A stretch of 64,000 bases of DNA from Favolaschia claudopus. Lineage: Eukaryota; Basidiomycota; Agaricomycetes; Agaricales; Mycenaceae. The DNA is taken from positions 124,001 through 188,000 of the forward strand of contig JAWWNJ010000170.1 of assembly GCA_037176885.1 (NCBI GenBank), written 5' to 3'. A model generated the notes under the pieces. That model was not told the origin of the DNA and did no database searches. It saw only the letters and a program-made list of their open reading frames with translations. A program made the translations under genes and the position numbers. Positions 34,855 through 45,959 of the stretch are shown here, one piece after another. The first letter of the stretch is position 1; every line of letters begins with the position of its first letter.

Positions 34855-37606
34855 ATGGAAGGTGCGCTATTGAATCTCTGCTGGGATCTCTACTAGTACT
34901 AACTTCTGAACACAGACTCCAATCCTGCTCAGCGCGATCGCTCACCTCGTCAACGAACACCACTCTTTCTGCCCTCCTCCCGAGATCCCACCCCATGGTA
35001 TCCCCCCTCAAGATTTGGCTCCGAAAGCGGACTTGATGACTTGACCTCAACGGTCCGTTCCGCTATCTCAATCCTCGATATTTCTCTGATGGCAATACGC
35101 AGCGGAATGTAAACAATTTTCTACCTGTAAACATCAATCCGCCCAGGGACGGCCGTGAAGCAATTGAAAGCAGTCAAGATCACAGGCGCCGGCGCAGGGA
35201 TATCAGCAATAGATTTGTCGACATTGCAGCTGATGAGAGTGACGGGGAGGGAGGGATCACTGAGAACAGAGACGACAGCAGCGACGATGAAGAGCGTGTC
35301 TCTGACCGAGGTGCGTATTCATCTGTTTCCCCGGTCTCGTCTCTCAATTCTCCGCTCATCCACTTATCCAAATTGACAATGCTGCAGAGTTTGTCGACGA
35401 TTCTCCTCAAAACGACACTTCGTTTATCTATACCCGTTTCGACGAAGATATTGCAAGTGGATCGACCCCCGCGCCCTCTTTTCGACAAAGAGCCGCCGCA
35501 TATGCAGCTGATGTCACTAAGGAAGCAGGGGAGTCCAGTACCCACAGCACAGAACGTGGCGCTACTCCACCATGGGTTTTGCGACAACGCACACCCCCTC
35601 CGCTTGCCAAATTCATCACTGGCGCCTCAGCCCCCTTGGCTGGGAAGGGGTACGCTGGGGATTGGGTGCGGATTCGGACTCATGGGCACCATTTTCTTAT
35701 CGGTTTCGCCATCGATGCCAACAGCTTTCTCGTTCCTAATCAGAAACCCGATCCAAATCCCCTCAATGCACCTCACCTTCAATGCCTCCGAATCCGCGAC
35801 CCCTCGAAAGTCACCCCCATCGTGCCTCCCGCATGGTATGACTTGGCACCACGACAGCGCCTCCCGCACCAGGCCATGCTAGAGTGCACTTCGTTGGAGG
35901 AGTTAGCACCGTTTTTGCGCGACTCTCACCCTGCGCTACTTACCCTCACGCACCACACTGACTCTCCCGCTCTCCTTACCTTGCTCCCATGCGGGACGGC
36001 GGGTATTGTCTTGACGTTACTCCCGACAATGAGACGCTCATGGTGAAGTTGAGCCACCTCCGTTGGCACGCCCTCGACTTCTCGTATGCTTTCCAAATCA
36101 ACGATCGCGTTCAAAGTGTTTCCAGTGGCGCAACAGGCCGCGTCACTGAGGTAGATTATCAAAATTTGCTTGTTTATGTGGCGCGAGAAAATGGGTCGAG
36201 ATTCAAAGTGGGCATCGACGAGGTGGTCAGGATGTGGGAGCCGGGAGACTCCGTCCGCGTTCGTTGGGGGGAGCACTTTCTACGCGCGGGGTTTATTGTC
36301 AATGTCTTACGCGGGGGATTTCTCGATATATTTGATGTAAGTTTGTTCTTTCTTACTCTTACCTATTCATATTCTGACTGACATGTTCCACAGCCGCATT
36401 TCCCGGTCGTATTGAAACCCAATCAATGGTCGGAGGAGAACAAGGCAAGTCAGGACGTGCTTTCAAACAATATGAACTAACACTGGCCTATCTTTTCATA
36501 CAGTTTCGAGTACGCGCGGCAGACGTCGACTTCGACACCTACGAAGACAACTCCCATTCCCTGACGGCTCAGCAGAGACATTCTTCTGGCGCGGAGACGG
36601 GGGACATGCAAGGTGGTAAAAATCGTCTTCACCATCTGCAGGTGCTAGTTACTGGGAAGCATTTCTACAAAGGTTTACGCGGTATGATCGTCGCCGACCA
36701 CAAACGATGCGCAGCGGGCTGCTCGGCTCCGTGACGCAGAGGGTTTGGGCAACCCTGAATACGGACTCGAGAAACGGAATCCCGAGGGTATTTTGCTAAC
36801 GATACGGAAAGAAAGGTCGAACGAGTTGGTGCAGAACATTCGGATTGAGGACGTTGTACATGAACAGTAAGGATTTTCATTCTACAAAAGATGTGAACTA
36901 ATGTATTCTCAGAACCATGTTACCGCTGATACAGGCGCTATCATTGCCTCCAGCGGTTCTCAGTACTTGTAAACCTCCGACACAACTCTATGGATTCCCT
37001 GCCGAAGTGCCCCCTCCGCGTCCGACCACTCCTCATACATCGTCTATCAGCGACGTGGAGGAGGTCCCATCTATCCCCAGTTTCAATGGTAAGTATTGTT
37101 TGCCACAAACGATTGTCGTATCTTACCTTCATTCTGAAGACAGGGATGGCTCCTGGCTCAGTATAGCCGAGCTCAACATGAAACGTCTTGACGTGCAGAT
37201 TGTTGGTACCGACAGCCTCAAAAAAGCATCCAAGAAGCTTCAGCGCTGTAAAGGGCAATTTGGCCACCTTCTCCTCGAAGGTCCTGTTGACTCTCTGGAC
37301 AAGAAGGTTGTCGTCTACGGAGTAGGACCAAGCCGCATTCGTCCGAGCGTTCCGAAAGAATGTGTCATTCCACGGCGGGAGAACGACGTAGGTCACTGGT
37401 TGTGGGAAATCCGGGAGCGGGTGGTCGTTCTGAGACCAGATGTGTGGGGGGATGTATCACGGAGGGGACTCTACGCAGAGACGATGCCCGAGGTAGAGCA
37501 TGGCCTTGGGCCGGAGATAGCTGCAGTAGTTTTTGAAGGAGGGCGGGAGGTGGGTTTTTTCAATGCGCAACCTCTTTTGCCTGTCTCGCAATGTATATGT
37601 CGATGA
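34855..37606 (+). pseudogene. SPT5-like KOW-domain gene, apparently frameshifted
   Basis: Exon 1 is only 7 nt (34855-34861), followed by 34916-35052, 35103-35310 and 35388 onward. Later exons carry KOW-like segments (NDRVQSVSSGATGRVTEVDY; PGDSVRVRWGEHFLRAGFIV; GKHFYKGLRGMIVAD) and end at TGA near 37606. The N-terminal RRDISNRFVDIAADES followed by an acidic run resembles the Spt5 N-terminus. One intron (36445-36503) uses a GCAAGT donor. The frame of exon 4 fails to join the frame beginning at 35989, and no intron can fix it, so there is a frameshift at about 35,940-35,985. Spt5 is a transcription elongation factor; this shorter, diverged paralogue lacks a clear NGN domain and is probably a multi-copy relative, not the essential gene. 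Confidence 0.6.
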
Positions 37607-37860
37607 CGATTTTCCGTCGAGCGTTTTCAAGTAATAGTGATATTCTGAAATTTGTATATATGTAGAATACTACAGAGTAACACAAAATAAACGGCGTGAC
37701 TTGAAGCAGTTTTCTTCATGTACACGTCCGCGACAGGGTTACTGGTATGTGGTGGTCCACCGTCCATCTGTCTTAGCGTCAAAGATACTGATAACAAACA
37801 CAGGTACAACCAATTAAGGCAACTCTGCTTTGCCACTGACCACACTCACCATTGCTCGTC

Positions 37861-38069
37861 ATGATGAAGCGCGTTGGGAAGAACAAAGCCAAGAAGACTT
37901 CAAAACACCTCAATGCCACTCTTCAAGATGGCTATGAAATAACTTATCACTCAGGTATGAGTCAATTCGATTCCGAAATTTGTATGCTAAGTTATACCCA
38001 GGCCCTTCTCCGCGAAAAGAACGCCACATTGTCGACGACCCGTTGGAACCAACACAGGGACCCAGTACA
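37861..38069 (+). pseudogene. 5' part of KDZ transposase gene, interrupted by the CACTA element
   Basis: Exons 37861-37954 and 38002-38069 read MMKRVGKNKAKKTSKHL... and GPSPRKERHIVDDPLE..., ending in phase at the ACA (Thr) codon that is duplicated by the insertion. Without the insert the frame runs straight on at 57181. Confidence 0.8.
38067..38069. repeat. 3-bp target-site duplication (ACA), left copy
   Basis: ACA directly precedes CACACCGG at 38070; the partner ACA is at 57178-57180, directly after CCGGTGTG. Confidence 0.8.
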
Positions 38070-38626
38070 CACACCGGAAAAAACAAAATTTTAATATAGT
38101 CAAAAACGCCCCTCAAATGGGCTCAATTTAGTATAGGATTTGTAACGAGAGTAAAGGAAAACATTTATATTGTACCAAAAGACACCCGAAATTGTAAGGA
38201 TTTGGTATACATAATAGAGCAAAGGCAATGGAGGCCATTTAAGTGACGCCAAAAGCTGCGTGAAAAGGGAAGGATTTGGAGGCAGTTTTAGACAGCCTCA
38301 AAGGAGCCCATTGAGCCATTGCCAAAAGGTGTCCCAAATTGGCGAAATTTGGGGTCGCTTTTAGGCAAAGCACAAAGGAGCCCTTTTAGCGCGTCTGAAA
38401 GCAACCCCAAATGCTTGGCATTTGGAACGCCTTTCAGACGCTCTAAAAGGCCAGCATTTAGGAAACGCCAAAAGGCGTCCCAAATGGGCACCATTTGGTT
38501 CCCGTTTTAGGTAAGCCCAAAAGTGGCCCATTTTATTTTTCTAAATGTTTGTCTAAATGGAGCCCTTTTAGGCATACCCCAGGGTACACCCTGAGGTGCA
38601 CCTCGGGGTACTACCCGCGGGTGCAC
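38070..38626 (+). repeat. Left 557-bp terminal inverted repeat of the CACTA element
   Basis: It starts CACACCGGAAAAA and ends GCGGGTGCAC. It is an inverted near-identical copy of 56621-57177, with only a few substitutions seen, for example near the outer end and around 38138. The interior is built from many short words such as CCAAATGGG, CCATTTGG and AAAAGG in both directions, the kind of subterminal repeats bound by CACTA proteins. ORFs inside it are by-products. Confidence 0.88.
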
Positions 38627-39192
38627 ATCGTACTCTCAGCAGGTCGTATAGAGAAACTGGGTTTATTGATTCAAGTAATCTACGTTGGTGTACGCTGTTG
38701 CCATCGGGTGTTTCTACGAGGGAGGGGAGGGGTCTGTTGCACCCTCCCATGGTTGGGATACTCAAGCACACCTTGTAAAAAAGGAGGGCGATGAGATTAG
38801 CGTCTAGGGAGTGGGCGAAAGAGCGCATGCGTACCAGGTTCCGATATCGGGTGGACAACATTGTGAAGCACCAGGTGCCGCGGTATATCTCACCTGCAGT
38901 ATGAGATCGTGAGTGTCGATGAGCGAGAACGGGAGTCCGAGTTGGGCTCGAAGCAGAGTGCAGGTGACAAACGCAGGGGGGAAGACTACAACACGATTAA
39001 CGAATACTAAGATCCGACGAAATACACTTACATTTACAAGACGCGAGGTGAGCGCTCCCGCCTCATTCGATGTCCGTCTGCGAATCGAAGTCGCGCTTCT
39101 CGCGTCCTTTCCCGCACCAGCCTTTGCGCTCTTAGACCCGGCCAGCGGAAGGTCGCCACCAACAGCAACTTGATTGTACGACTTGACAGCTA
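38627..39192. other. CACTA interior left of the nested Tc1 element, no gene recognised
   Basis: Only ORFs below 100 codons without recognisable domains. Confidence 0.45.
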
Positions 39193-39382
39193 TCTACAAA
39201 ACTCTGGAGCGTTCCGAAAAAAAGTTCCCGCTGATGAAGTGACGTCAGTTACCATATAAGGCAGGCACTGCCCTCCAATGCCGCCAACCGACGGCTGGCG
39301 CGTCAGAGCGGGGCGTCCTCATGTTGCAGCCTACGCGCAGCGTAATTGGAGTATTCGATGACGGTGTATCATAATCGAGGTG

Positions 39383-39390
39383 TATAAAAA
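39383..39390 (+). promoter_or_regulatory. TATA box of the passenger gene
   Basis: TATAAAAA lies 36 nt upstream of the ATG at 39426. Confidence 0.5.
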
Positions 39391-39425
39391 CAACGGATAA
39401 TTCATGGAGCCTCGTATTTACAAAG

Positions 39426-40884
39426 ATGAATCCTCAAAATCCACAACGCTATGCAACAACTCAGTATCTCCTTGGAATGGGTCCGATGCCTCCTCCGACG
39501 AACACAGAGCTTGCTGTTGCCCAACTTCAACACAGAATGGACCAGGGTGCTTTTGCTAACATGGGGTACATGGCACCCGGGCCGGGCTACGCACCGCCTC
39601 AGTACATCTCCCAGCCTCGAGACCCCATTCCAAGCTCTCAGCCCCCGAGTCTTCGTGAGTCCTTGGAGCATAATTACCTTGAGAATACCATTGAATTGTT
39701 TCAGAGCTGGATGTCCATGTCCCGGAGCCTGCAGTACAGGAAACAGCTACGACTCAGGCTACCGCTGTTCCACCTACCGTCCTCGAGATTTCCATTGACA
39801 ATATTGCGCCCGAGGATTTTCTTGCCCGCATCTGTGCGCGAATGGAGATTCCCGATGGTGATGCCCAACTGGGATGGAAGTCGAGCGATGATTTGAAACG
39901 GGACCTTCCCAAACGGCTGAGCACTGAAGACGATGTCAAAGCTGCGTTTGACTACTTCCGCCCAATTCTTTTGAGCAAGCGTCGCCAGAAGAAAATTTTC
40001 ATGGAGATCATTAATCTGGTGAGTCCGTTGCTGTCCGTGTTGAGCTGCCAATTAATCTGATTTATACATTCCAAGGCCAAACCAGCCGAGAAAACAGCCG
40101 CGGCGCCCAAGGTCACTGAAACCGCCTACCGTGATGAACTCAACATCGTAAAGGCTGCGTTGGCGTGCGAGAAACACCGCGGCCACAATCGGTGGTGTTA
40201 TGTGAGGAGGGATAATGAGAAGGGAGAGCGATGTGTCCCGCTGGGCTTAGAGGAGGTTACACTTTGGGCACGGAAATTGGTACGTTGCGCGCGCTATCAT
40301 ATACATCCCGAAATCAATTCTGATAATTGACTCTTGCCCAGCACGAAGATAAAGCCAAGCCGGAGAACGAACGCGAACTAGATGACAAGTGTACCAAGTA
40401 CCCCGATGTTTTTAAACTCGACGACATGGAGAAGGTTGCAGCCGAGCGCGAGGAGCGTAGCAAAAATCGTAAGAAAGGCAATGCTGCCCCCGAATTCCAT
40501 CTTCACATGCCGGCGTCCATGGCCGGGATCTTTGGTGACGTCAGCAATGCACAACCGGCTCCGAAACGCGCTCGCGACACCGAGGACTCGGACAACGACT
40601 CAGACGATGACGCACCTGCTGTCTCTATTTCCGACGTTCTCAATGTTTTGCACAAGAAGATGCCGGACCTCAATTATCCTCAATATGAGGCGGCACTTCG
40701 TGGGCAGGGCATCGCGTACGCAAATGCTGTCAGTGGGTTCGATCGGGACTTTTATTTCAAGGAGATTGGGATGGTGAAAGGTGTCGTGCAGGAGTTTATA
40801 AAGGTTGCTAAAAAGGTCGCAAAGGGGAAGGGCAAGAAAAGGGCGCGCGTAGAGAGCGAACACGACAAGGAGAATCAAATGTAA
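39426..40884 (+). CDS. Passenger gene of the Tc1-type element, unknown function, 429 aa
   Basis: Four exons (39426-39654, 39705-40018, 40076-40279, 40342-40884) splice in phase with no internal stop. The N-terminus is Pro/Gln-rich. A middle region contains WKSSDDLKRDLPKRLS and a Cys/His cluster, CEKHRGHNRWCYV, that could bind metal. The C-terminal third is acidic, then basic (KKVAKGKGKKRARVE). The C..H....CYV cluster recalls a widely expanded Agaricomycete family of unknown function. Predicted nuclear. It converges on the transposase gene with 55 bp between stop codons, and lies well inside the 35-bp repeats, so it travels with the element. A DNA-binding helper role is possible but unproven. 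Confidence 0.85.
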
Positions 40885-40939
40885 ATACTATAATGTCCAC
40901 GAAAACAAATCTAATGTACAAATACAAGAAACTATATGC

Positions 40940-42136
40940 CTAGTCGACTAAATACCCACAGTCGCGATACCACGACTCGATATTCTCGGGTGTCATTGTC
41001 GAGAAAACAGCCTCCCACAGCATCTTGATTGGGTCGCACGTTGGTTCGTTTGACATTTCCCCCAAGACGTAGTCGCGGTTACGCCGAATCCACGCCTTCA
41101 TCGCCGAGAACCCCTCTTCGATGGGATTGAAGTCGGGGGAATATGCGGGAAGGTATACCAAGCGCATACCGCTATACAAGATTAGCTATGAATCTATTCC
41201 GGGATGAAAGCCACGCACCGAGCTTCGATCTGCTCCCGAATACCCTCATAATGGTGGGTGCTTGCATTGTCCATGACGATGACGGAGTTGTCTTGCGGGT
41301 AGGGATTCATATTGTCTAGAAGTGCGTCGATGTAGACCCTGAATTCTTCCCCCGTCCATGACCGGGTGAGAATATCAAGGTGAAGAATACCGTCGAGCGA
41401 GATGGCAGGAAGAATAGAGTATCTCGATGACTCGTCAACATAGGAGCACTGTGGAAGTGATAACGACGTACCTGATTCCCCTCACAAAGTAATCGTGCCT
41501 GCGGGCTCTGTCCCCAATACGTGCCCAACCCATCTGCCGTTTGGTGGTGTGCCTATTAGCAGCGGACTCGTCAAGGAAGACGAGCGTGCGAGGTGGGTAA
41601 AGCTCCCCAATGACCATCTGATAGTCGGTCCTAGTGTCTTCATTTGCTTCCAGCGCTGGCCGGGTCACCTGTGCAACATTGAGTAATATATCCCTCCTCC
41701 TCCGAGTCTTTCGTGAGCACGTACCTTTTTTCGGGACCAGCCACGACGCCCAAGCGCTCGTGCGATTGTATTGGAGCATGCCTCAACGCCCCGTGCATCG
41801 AAAAGGCATTGAGAGAGCTCGGAGAGGTAGATGTCAGGTTGACGCTCAATGAGGGCCTCGAGATACTGCAGCGATATAAAAGTCAAACAATGAGATGCAG
41901 AAAAAATCATAAATTACCTCGAGATCAAGGGAGTTGAGGATGGAGGGGCGGCCATTGGTTTCTGGCTGCGCAACGACGTAGCCGGTGGTGTGCCAGAGGC
42001 GCCTGACTTTCCGGACAGTGCTCTCGCCGACATTGATAGCAGCAGCAATTTCCTTAGTAGACATCCCATTGGCGGCCATAGTAATCATGAGCCTCTTGTG
42101 GGCTGGGGGAATATACCGGAAGGCGTTGTAGGGCAT
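40940..42136 (-). CDS. Tc1-type DDE transposase, intact, 330 aa
   Basis: Five exons (42136-41918, 41865-41725, 41668-41472, 41422-41219, 41171-40940) join in phase to 330 aa. An N-terminal helix-turn-helix (MSTKEIAAAINVGESTVRKV) recognises DNA ends. The catalytic triad is D in LVFLDES, D in VIVMDNAS and E in SPDFNPIEEGF, with 34 residues between the second D and the E, the Tc1 DD34E spacing. It cuts and pastes the element at TA sites. The length is normal for Tc1 transposases, and all exons and catalytic residues are present, so it may be active. Its promoter would lie in the 100 bp between 42136 and the right inverted repeat. Confidence 0.92.
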
Positions 42137-42273
42137 GGTAGTAGGTGAGAGAGAGGTTCCATAGCGGTGATGAGAGTCGTTGGAGAGAGTGGAGCTGGCA
42201 GGCCAAAATAGGCAGGAGCTGTCAAAAACAGGGTGTGAACTTTTTTTCGGAACGCTCCAGAGTTTTGTAGATA

Positions 42274-43780
42274 GCTGGAATTTCCAGCACCAGTCGACTT
42301 GTCCTGGATGCGTGCATGTGAGAAGGTTAGGCATTTCCTGTACTTGCATATCAGCTTCGGGGAAGGATGAGCAAAGAGCCGATGTACTTGAATTGTGTCC
42401 GCTGAATATGTGCATTGAAAACACATTTTTGCACCGACTCATCAGCTCTTTGCATGTCTTCATGTGCAGATACCGCGTGAACTGCTCCTCCTCTTCGCGC
42501 GACCTACCCTCCGCTTTCTTCGGGTGATCCGAGACCTTCTTGTGTCCCTCCATCCCACTCGCGTTGAGGACGCTCCGTCTCAGCGTTGTAGTACGCTTCA
42601 CGAGCGACGTAAGCGCCGAGACATTCCTCGTCGAGATTAAGCGTCGGGACTGAGCGAAACGAGCGTGTCGACGGCCTTTTGACATATACGATTTTAGCGC
42701 CATCGAATTGGGCGGTGATCATGCGCGTGGTGGCGGCGGTGATGGGGTGGGAGAAGGCGGAGGCCTTGCGACAGTGGGTGTTATACTCGGGTATGAACGA
42801 ATTCAAAAAAGAAACACCTCGTGCCTTCAGCGAAGGAAGGGAAGGAGAAGCTCGTACATAGCAAGAGGGCAGATTTACGCCATCGTATCGGACGAGAGTG
42901 AAGGTGTGGTTGGCCCTATACCGCCATTAGCAAAGTACTAACCTGCGACCAAAGAGAGCGTACATATCCAGGTTGATGTGCACGTTGTGTAGAGACCGGA
43001 GAACGGCGTGAGGCTTTTGCTCGTCAACGACTTGGCAATGTCAGGTTGCACCTGAGCAACTGAGCAATCGTCTCGTTGGAGTGAAGTCGGGGCCGCGGTC
43101 GTGGGAGTCGGCGACTGTGGCCTTGTAAGCTTAGGGCTGACGGCGGGATTCGCGGAAACGACCCGGGCAGGCTACGCTAGAAAACCGTCAGGAAAGATGT
43201 AACGGGGATAGCAAAGCGGGACGGACGTATTGGGGCTGGTGTCTCCGACGTTTGCCTGCACAAGCCTGCGAACAAGGTCTGGTTTCCGGAGATGCTGAAT
43301 TCGGAACATACATTTCCTCTTGTGAACCCTTCAGCTTTCTACGAAAGGAGTGAGCAATGCTTTCATGGGTGAATAGGGATAAGAATGGAAAAGAAAGGTT
43401 GACGGATGCGCATGAGTGGACGTCTTAAGCATCAAGTGTGCCACGAGATTCGCGACACATAACTGGATTCGAGACGCCGCCCATATGAGAGCTGTTATCG
43501 CTTCAATATCGGGAACTTCACTACCTGCGGGTCGATCGCTCTGGGCCGGACTACGAGATCGAGTCGTGGACCAGCATATACAGAGATTGGTTCTGCGATG
43601 ATCGATATACGGAGAAACGAATCGCAACGACTCGAGCGACACTGCGTAGAAACGCCGTCGACATGGGAAGACTCGCCATTGGAACGTTGTAGGGAAAGAT
43701 GAGCCAAGCCTCACATCGCGAGATTCGGGAAATATGGAAAGAGCCGTTTGACTTGAGGGTAGCTTACCTTCGACCCTGTT
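42274..43780. other. CACTA interior, no gene recognised
   Basis: Minus-strand ORFs of 210 codons (43331-43963) and 100 codons (42504-42806) show no domain or convincing splicing. They may be decayed cargo. Confidence 0.4.
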
Positions 43781-44179
43781 TGATGTCCATCTTACCCTCC
43801 CTCTCTGTCCTCCTGACCTACTCAACCATCCCGACGACGCTTCGATACCAGCACGTTCAAGCCATCGACAAGCGGAGGGAAGTTGCAGAAGCCAGAACGA
43901 GTGTGATCGATGTGTTGGTGAGAGATAAACAAGCCGCGGTGTCGACGTTTGTTTGCACACCACTGCGCACCATCGGTGTAGACATAGCTACCTCTTCATC
44001 AGCATTCCGCCCGCAACAAGCCTCCGCACGCCGAATTATATTGCCTAACATTGTCTGGACATCCAGCTGTTCGCGGATTCGAGTTTGCCGTAGCTCCCGT
44101 CCTCTTCGACATTTCTATCTTTCAAGTCCAATTGTCGGACCCGGTGCGTAGACGGGTGTGCGTCTCGTCAACCGCGATC

Positions 44180-44890
44180 ATGGTGGGTAGCTCAAAGAAA
44201 ACCGTGAAACGCACGCCCTCGCAAGAACGTGCCTTCCGAAAAATGTGATTTTTTCTTCGTATAACATAAGCCCAAATTCATGGCTACAGCCGTCAGTTGC
44301 CGCCTCTGGAGCAGAAAGCGGCACTCATTGAGCACGCCGACGATCTCCCGTATTTGCGAGAATGTGACGGCTACATCTATCTGACGGCTCAACTCCCGGA
44401 AGACGTCGTACGCGGTCAACAGCCGAAGGAAATAGAGGCCGAGCTCATGGTAAAATGGGGCGAGACTCGCCGGCTCACAGGAAGGCAGGAAGACTACCGT
44501 CGCTGTGAGGCTGGGCGGACGCAGATGTGGATTGAAGCCGTCCACGTCGAGAGGCGTTCGCTGATTGGTGAGTGTGTATGCAGAATGCCGCGAATGTGAA
44601 CTGAGAAAAATTCGGTACAGAACGGCTCATTCATCTCGAGTTGGCAGCTAGAGGGTATAGGCGGGTCATATTCGTAAACCCATGCGGGTGCGGGCATCGG
44701 CATCGCGAGTACGTCTACATGGGCGGGAGATCTCTCGCAGACATTGAGAGCATTATGCGTGGATGCCTTAAGGAGGCGGGCGAATCGAACGCACAAATGT
44801 GAGTGGGTGGGGGAGATTTCGGTGTGACAGCATTTCTATAGCAAAACTTTGCGCCCCCGCCGACGAGGGGCTGCGTATGCTCGAAGATGA
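44180..44890 (+). CDS. GIY-YIG (T5orf172-like) endonuclease, copy A, 189 aa
   Basis: Four exons (44180-44244, 44290-44567, 44621-44798, 44842-44890) splice in phase. The GIY-YIG fold is shown by GYIYL (first strand), VKWGETRRLTGRQEDYRRC (the YIG-like strand with the conserved Arg), ERLIHLEL (catalytic Glu context) and CGCGHRHREYV. The tail KTLRPRRRGAAYARR is basic. T5orf172/Mug113-type domains are single GIY-YIG nuclease modules. The copy at 54121-54842 has the same exon lengths (65, 278, 178, 49 nt) despite clear sequence divergence, which argues for selection on the protein. The start was chosen because both copies share ATGGTGGGTAGC. About 400 bp upstream is also homologous between copies, so an upstream exon cannot be excluded. 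Confidence 0.85.
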
Positions 44891-45585
44891 TGTTGTTGTC
44901 GGATAGCTAGAAGCTTTGGGATGACCTGGTTTCAGGTCGAATGTATATAGGTAAATTGAATTCTGTACATGGGCGTCGGGTGTTGTTCAATGAGGATATA
45001 CTCTTGGTATTGCATTTCCGGTGCCACAACGTGATGTATAGACCTAAATTCCCCTACATGACGTGGGTTCTCAATGAGCGAGCACATTTCAAGTCATAAT
45101 ACTCAAACCCACCTATCCTCAATTCCCGCCGATAACGGTAGGATCTTGTACTTTCGGTGCGTCGGTGCCAATATGGCGCTGCCAATATCTCATTGTCAAT
45201 ACAAGAAAATTGCTTGGGAGGACAAAGGTCACCTGCGCTCGCAAGGTACCCGCACCGCCAAAAATTGATTGAACTTCAAGGCAGCGAGGGAGGGGACTTC
45301 CACAGCACTTATTCAACTCCTCCTGGAGTGGCTTGAGATCAACTCTAAGGGAGATTGAGAACGAGCTGGAAGAATGTCGGCGGTGGCTGTGCTGACCTTA
45401 TTGGGGAGGAGGGTCAGACAAATCGTGGAGAAGACGGGGGCACTACTTCTGGCTATCATACGAGCTAAGTATGCGAGTTCTGTAGAAAGATTGCAGTGAG
45501 GGTGGGTAGGTAGATCACAAAGGAAAGCAAACCTCGGTATGAGCGAGTCCAAAAACTTCCCAACGAGTGACCGCATTCTGACGGG
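44891..45585. repeat. Duplicated 3' flank of nuclease copy A with antisense gene remnants
   Basis: This segment is homologous to about 45790-46440 (direct) and, inverted, to about 53500-54110. On the minus strand splice sites line up between the copies, but stops break each one. It looks like the 3' part of a convergent partner gene that was copied together with the nuclease gene. Confidence 0.45.
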
Positions 45586-45787
45586 CATCGGCACCAATAG
45601 TATGTATATGTGGAAGCAGGATCTCTCGCCAACATGAAGAGCATCATGCGCGGCTGCTTGAAGGAAATGGGGATCAAAATGTATCAATGTGAAGCAAATG
45701 CGGAGTAATTACTCTGAACTTCTGTTTCGAATAGCAGTGCTTTACGCCTCCGCCGACGAGAGGCCCGATGTGCTCGAAAATGATGTT
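45586..45787 (+). pseudogene. GIY-YIG nuclease copy B, truncated
   Basis: Only the second half of exon 3 (about 45590-45680) and exon 4 (about 45739-45787, basic tail with RLRRREARCARK) remain. The first two exons with the GIY and YIG strands are missing, so it cannot be functional. Confidence 0.65.
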
Positions 45788-45959
45788 GCTGTCGGATAGC
45801 CAGAAGTTTTTGGCATGATCTGGTTTCAGGTCGAATATATATAATATGAGTGAATCGAATTCTATATCAAGCCCTCGGGCACTATTCAGATGCTGAATAA
45901 ACTGTTGATATTGCATTTGTGGTGCCACGAGACATGATTTCTAGACATGGATACTCCTA

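Larger units (their letters stand above)
39193..42271. mobile_element. Nested Tc1-type transposon, 3,079 bp, with passenger gene
   Basis: Perfect 35-bp terminal inverted repeats (TCTACAAAACTCTGGAGC...AAAGTTC) lie at 39193-39227 and 42237-42271. TA duplications are at 39191-39192 and 42272-42273. The empty site would read AGCTAGCT, a palindrome. The element holds an intact DD34E transposase (-) and a 429-aa gene (+) convergent with it. Confidence 0.88.

Noticed and set aside
42504..43963. Minus-strand ORFs as additional cargo genes
   Set aside because: No domain, no consistent splicing, and strong overlap with plus-strand frames.
45119..45928. Short minus-strand ORFs next to nuclease copies A and B as independent genes
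   Set aside because: They are shadows of the nuclease exons or pieces of the broken partner gene, already described.
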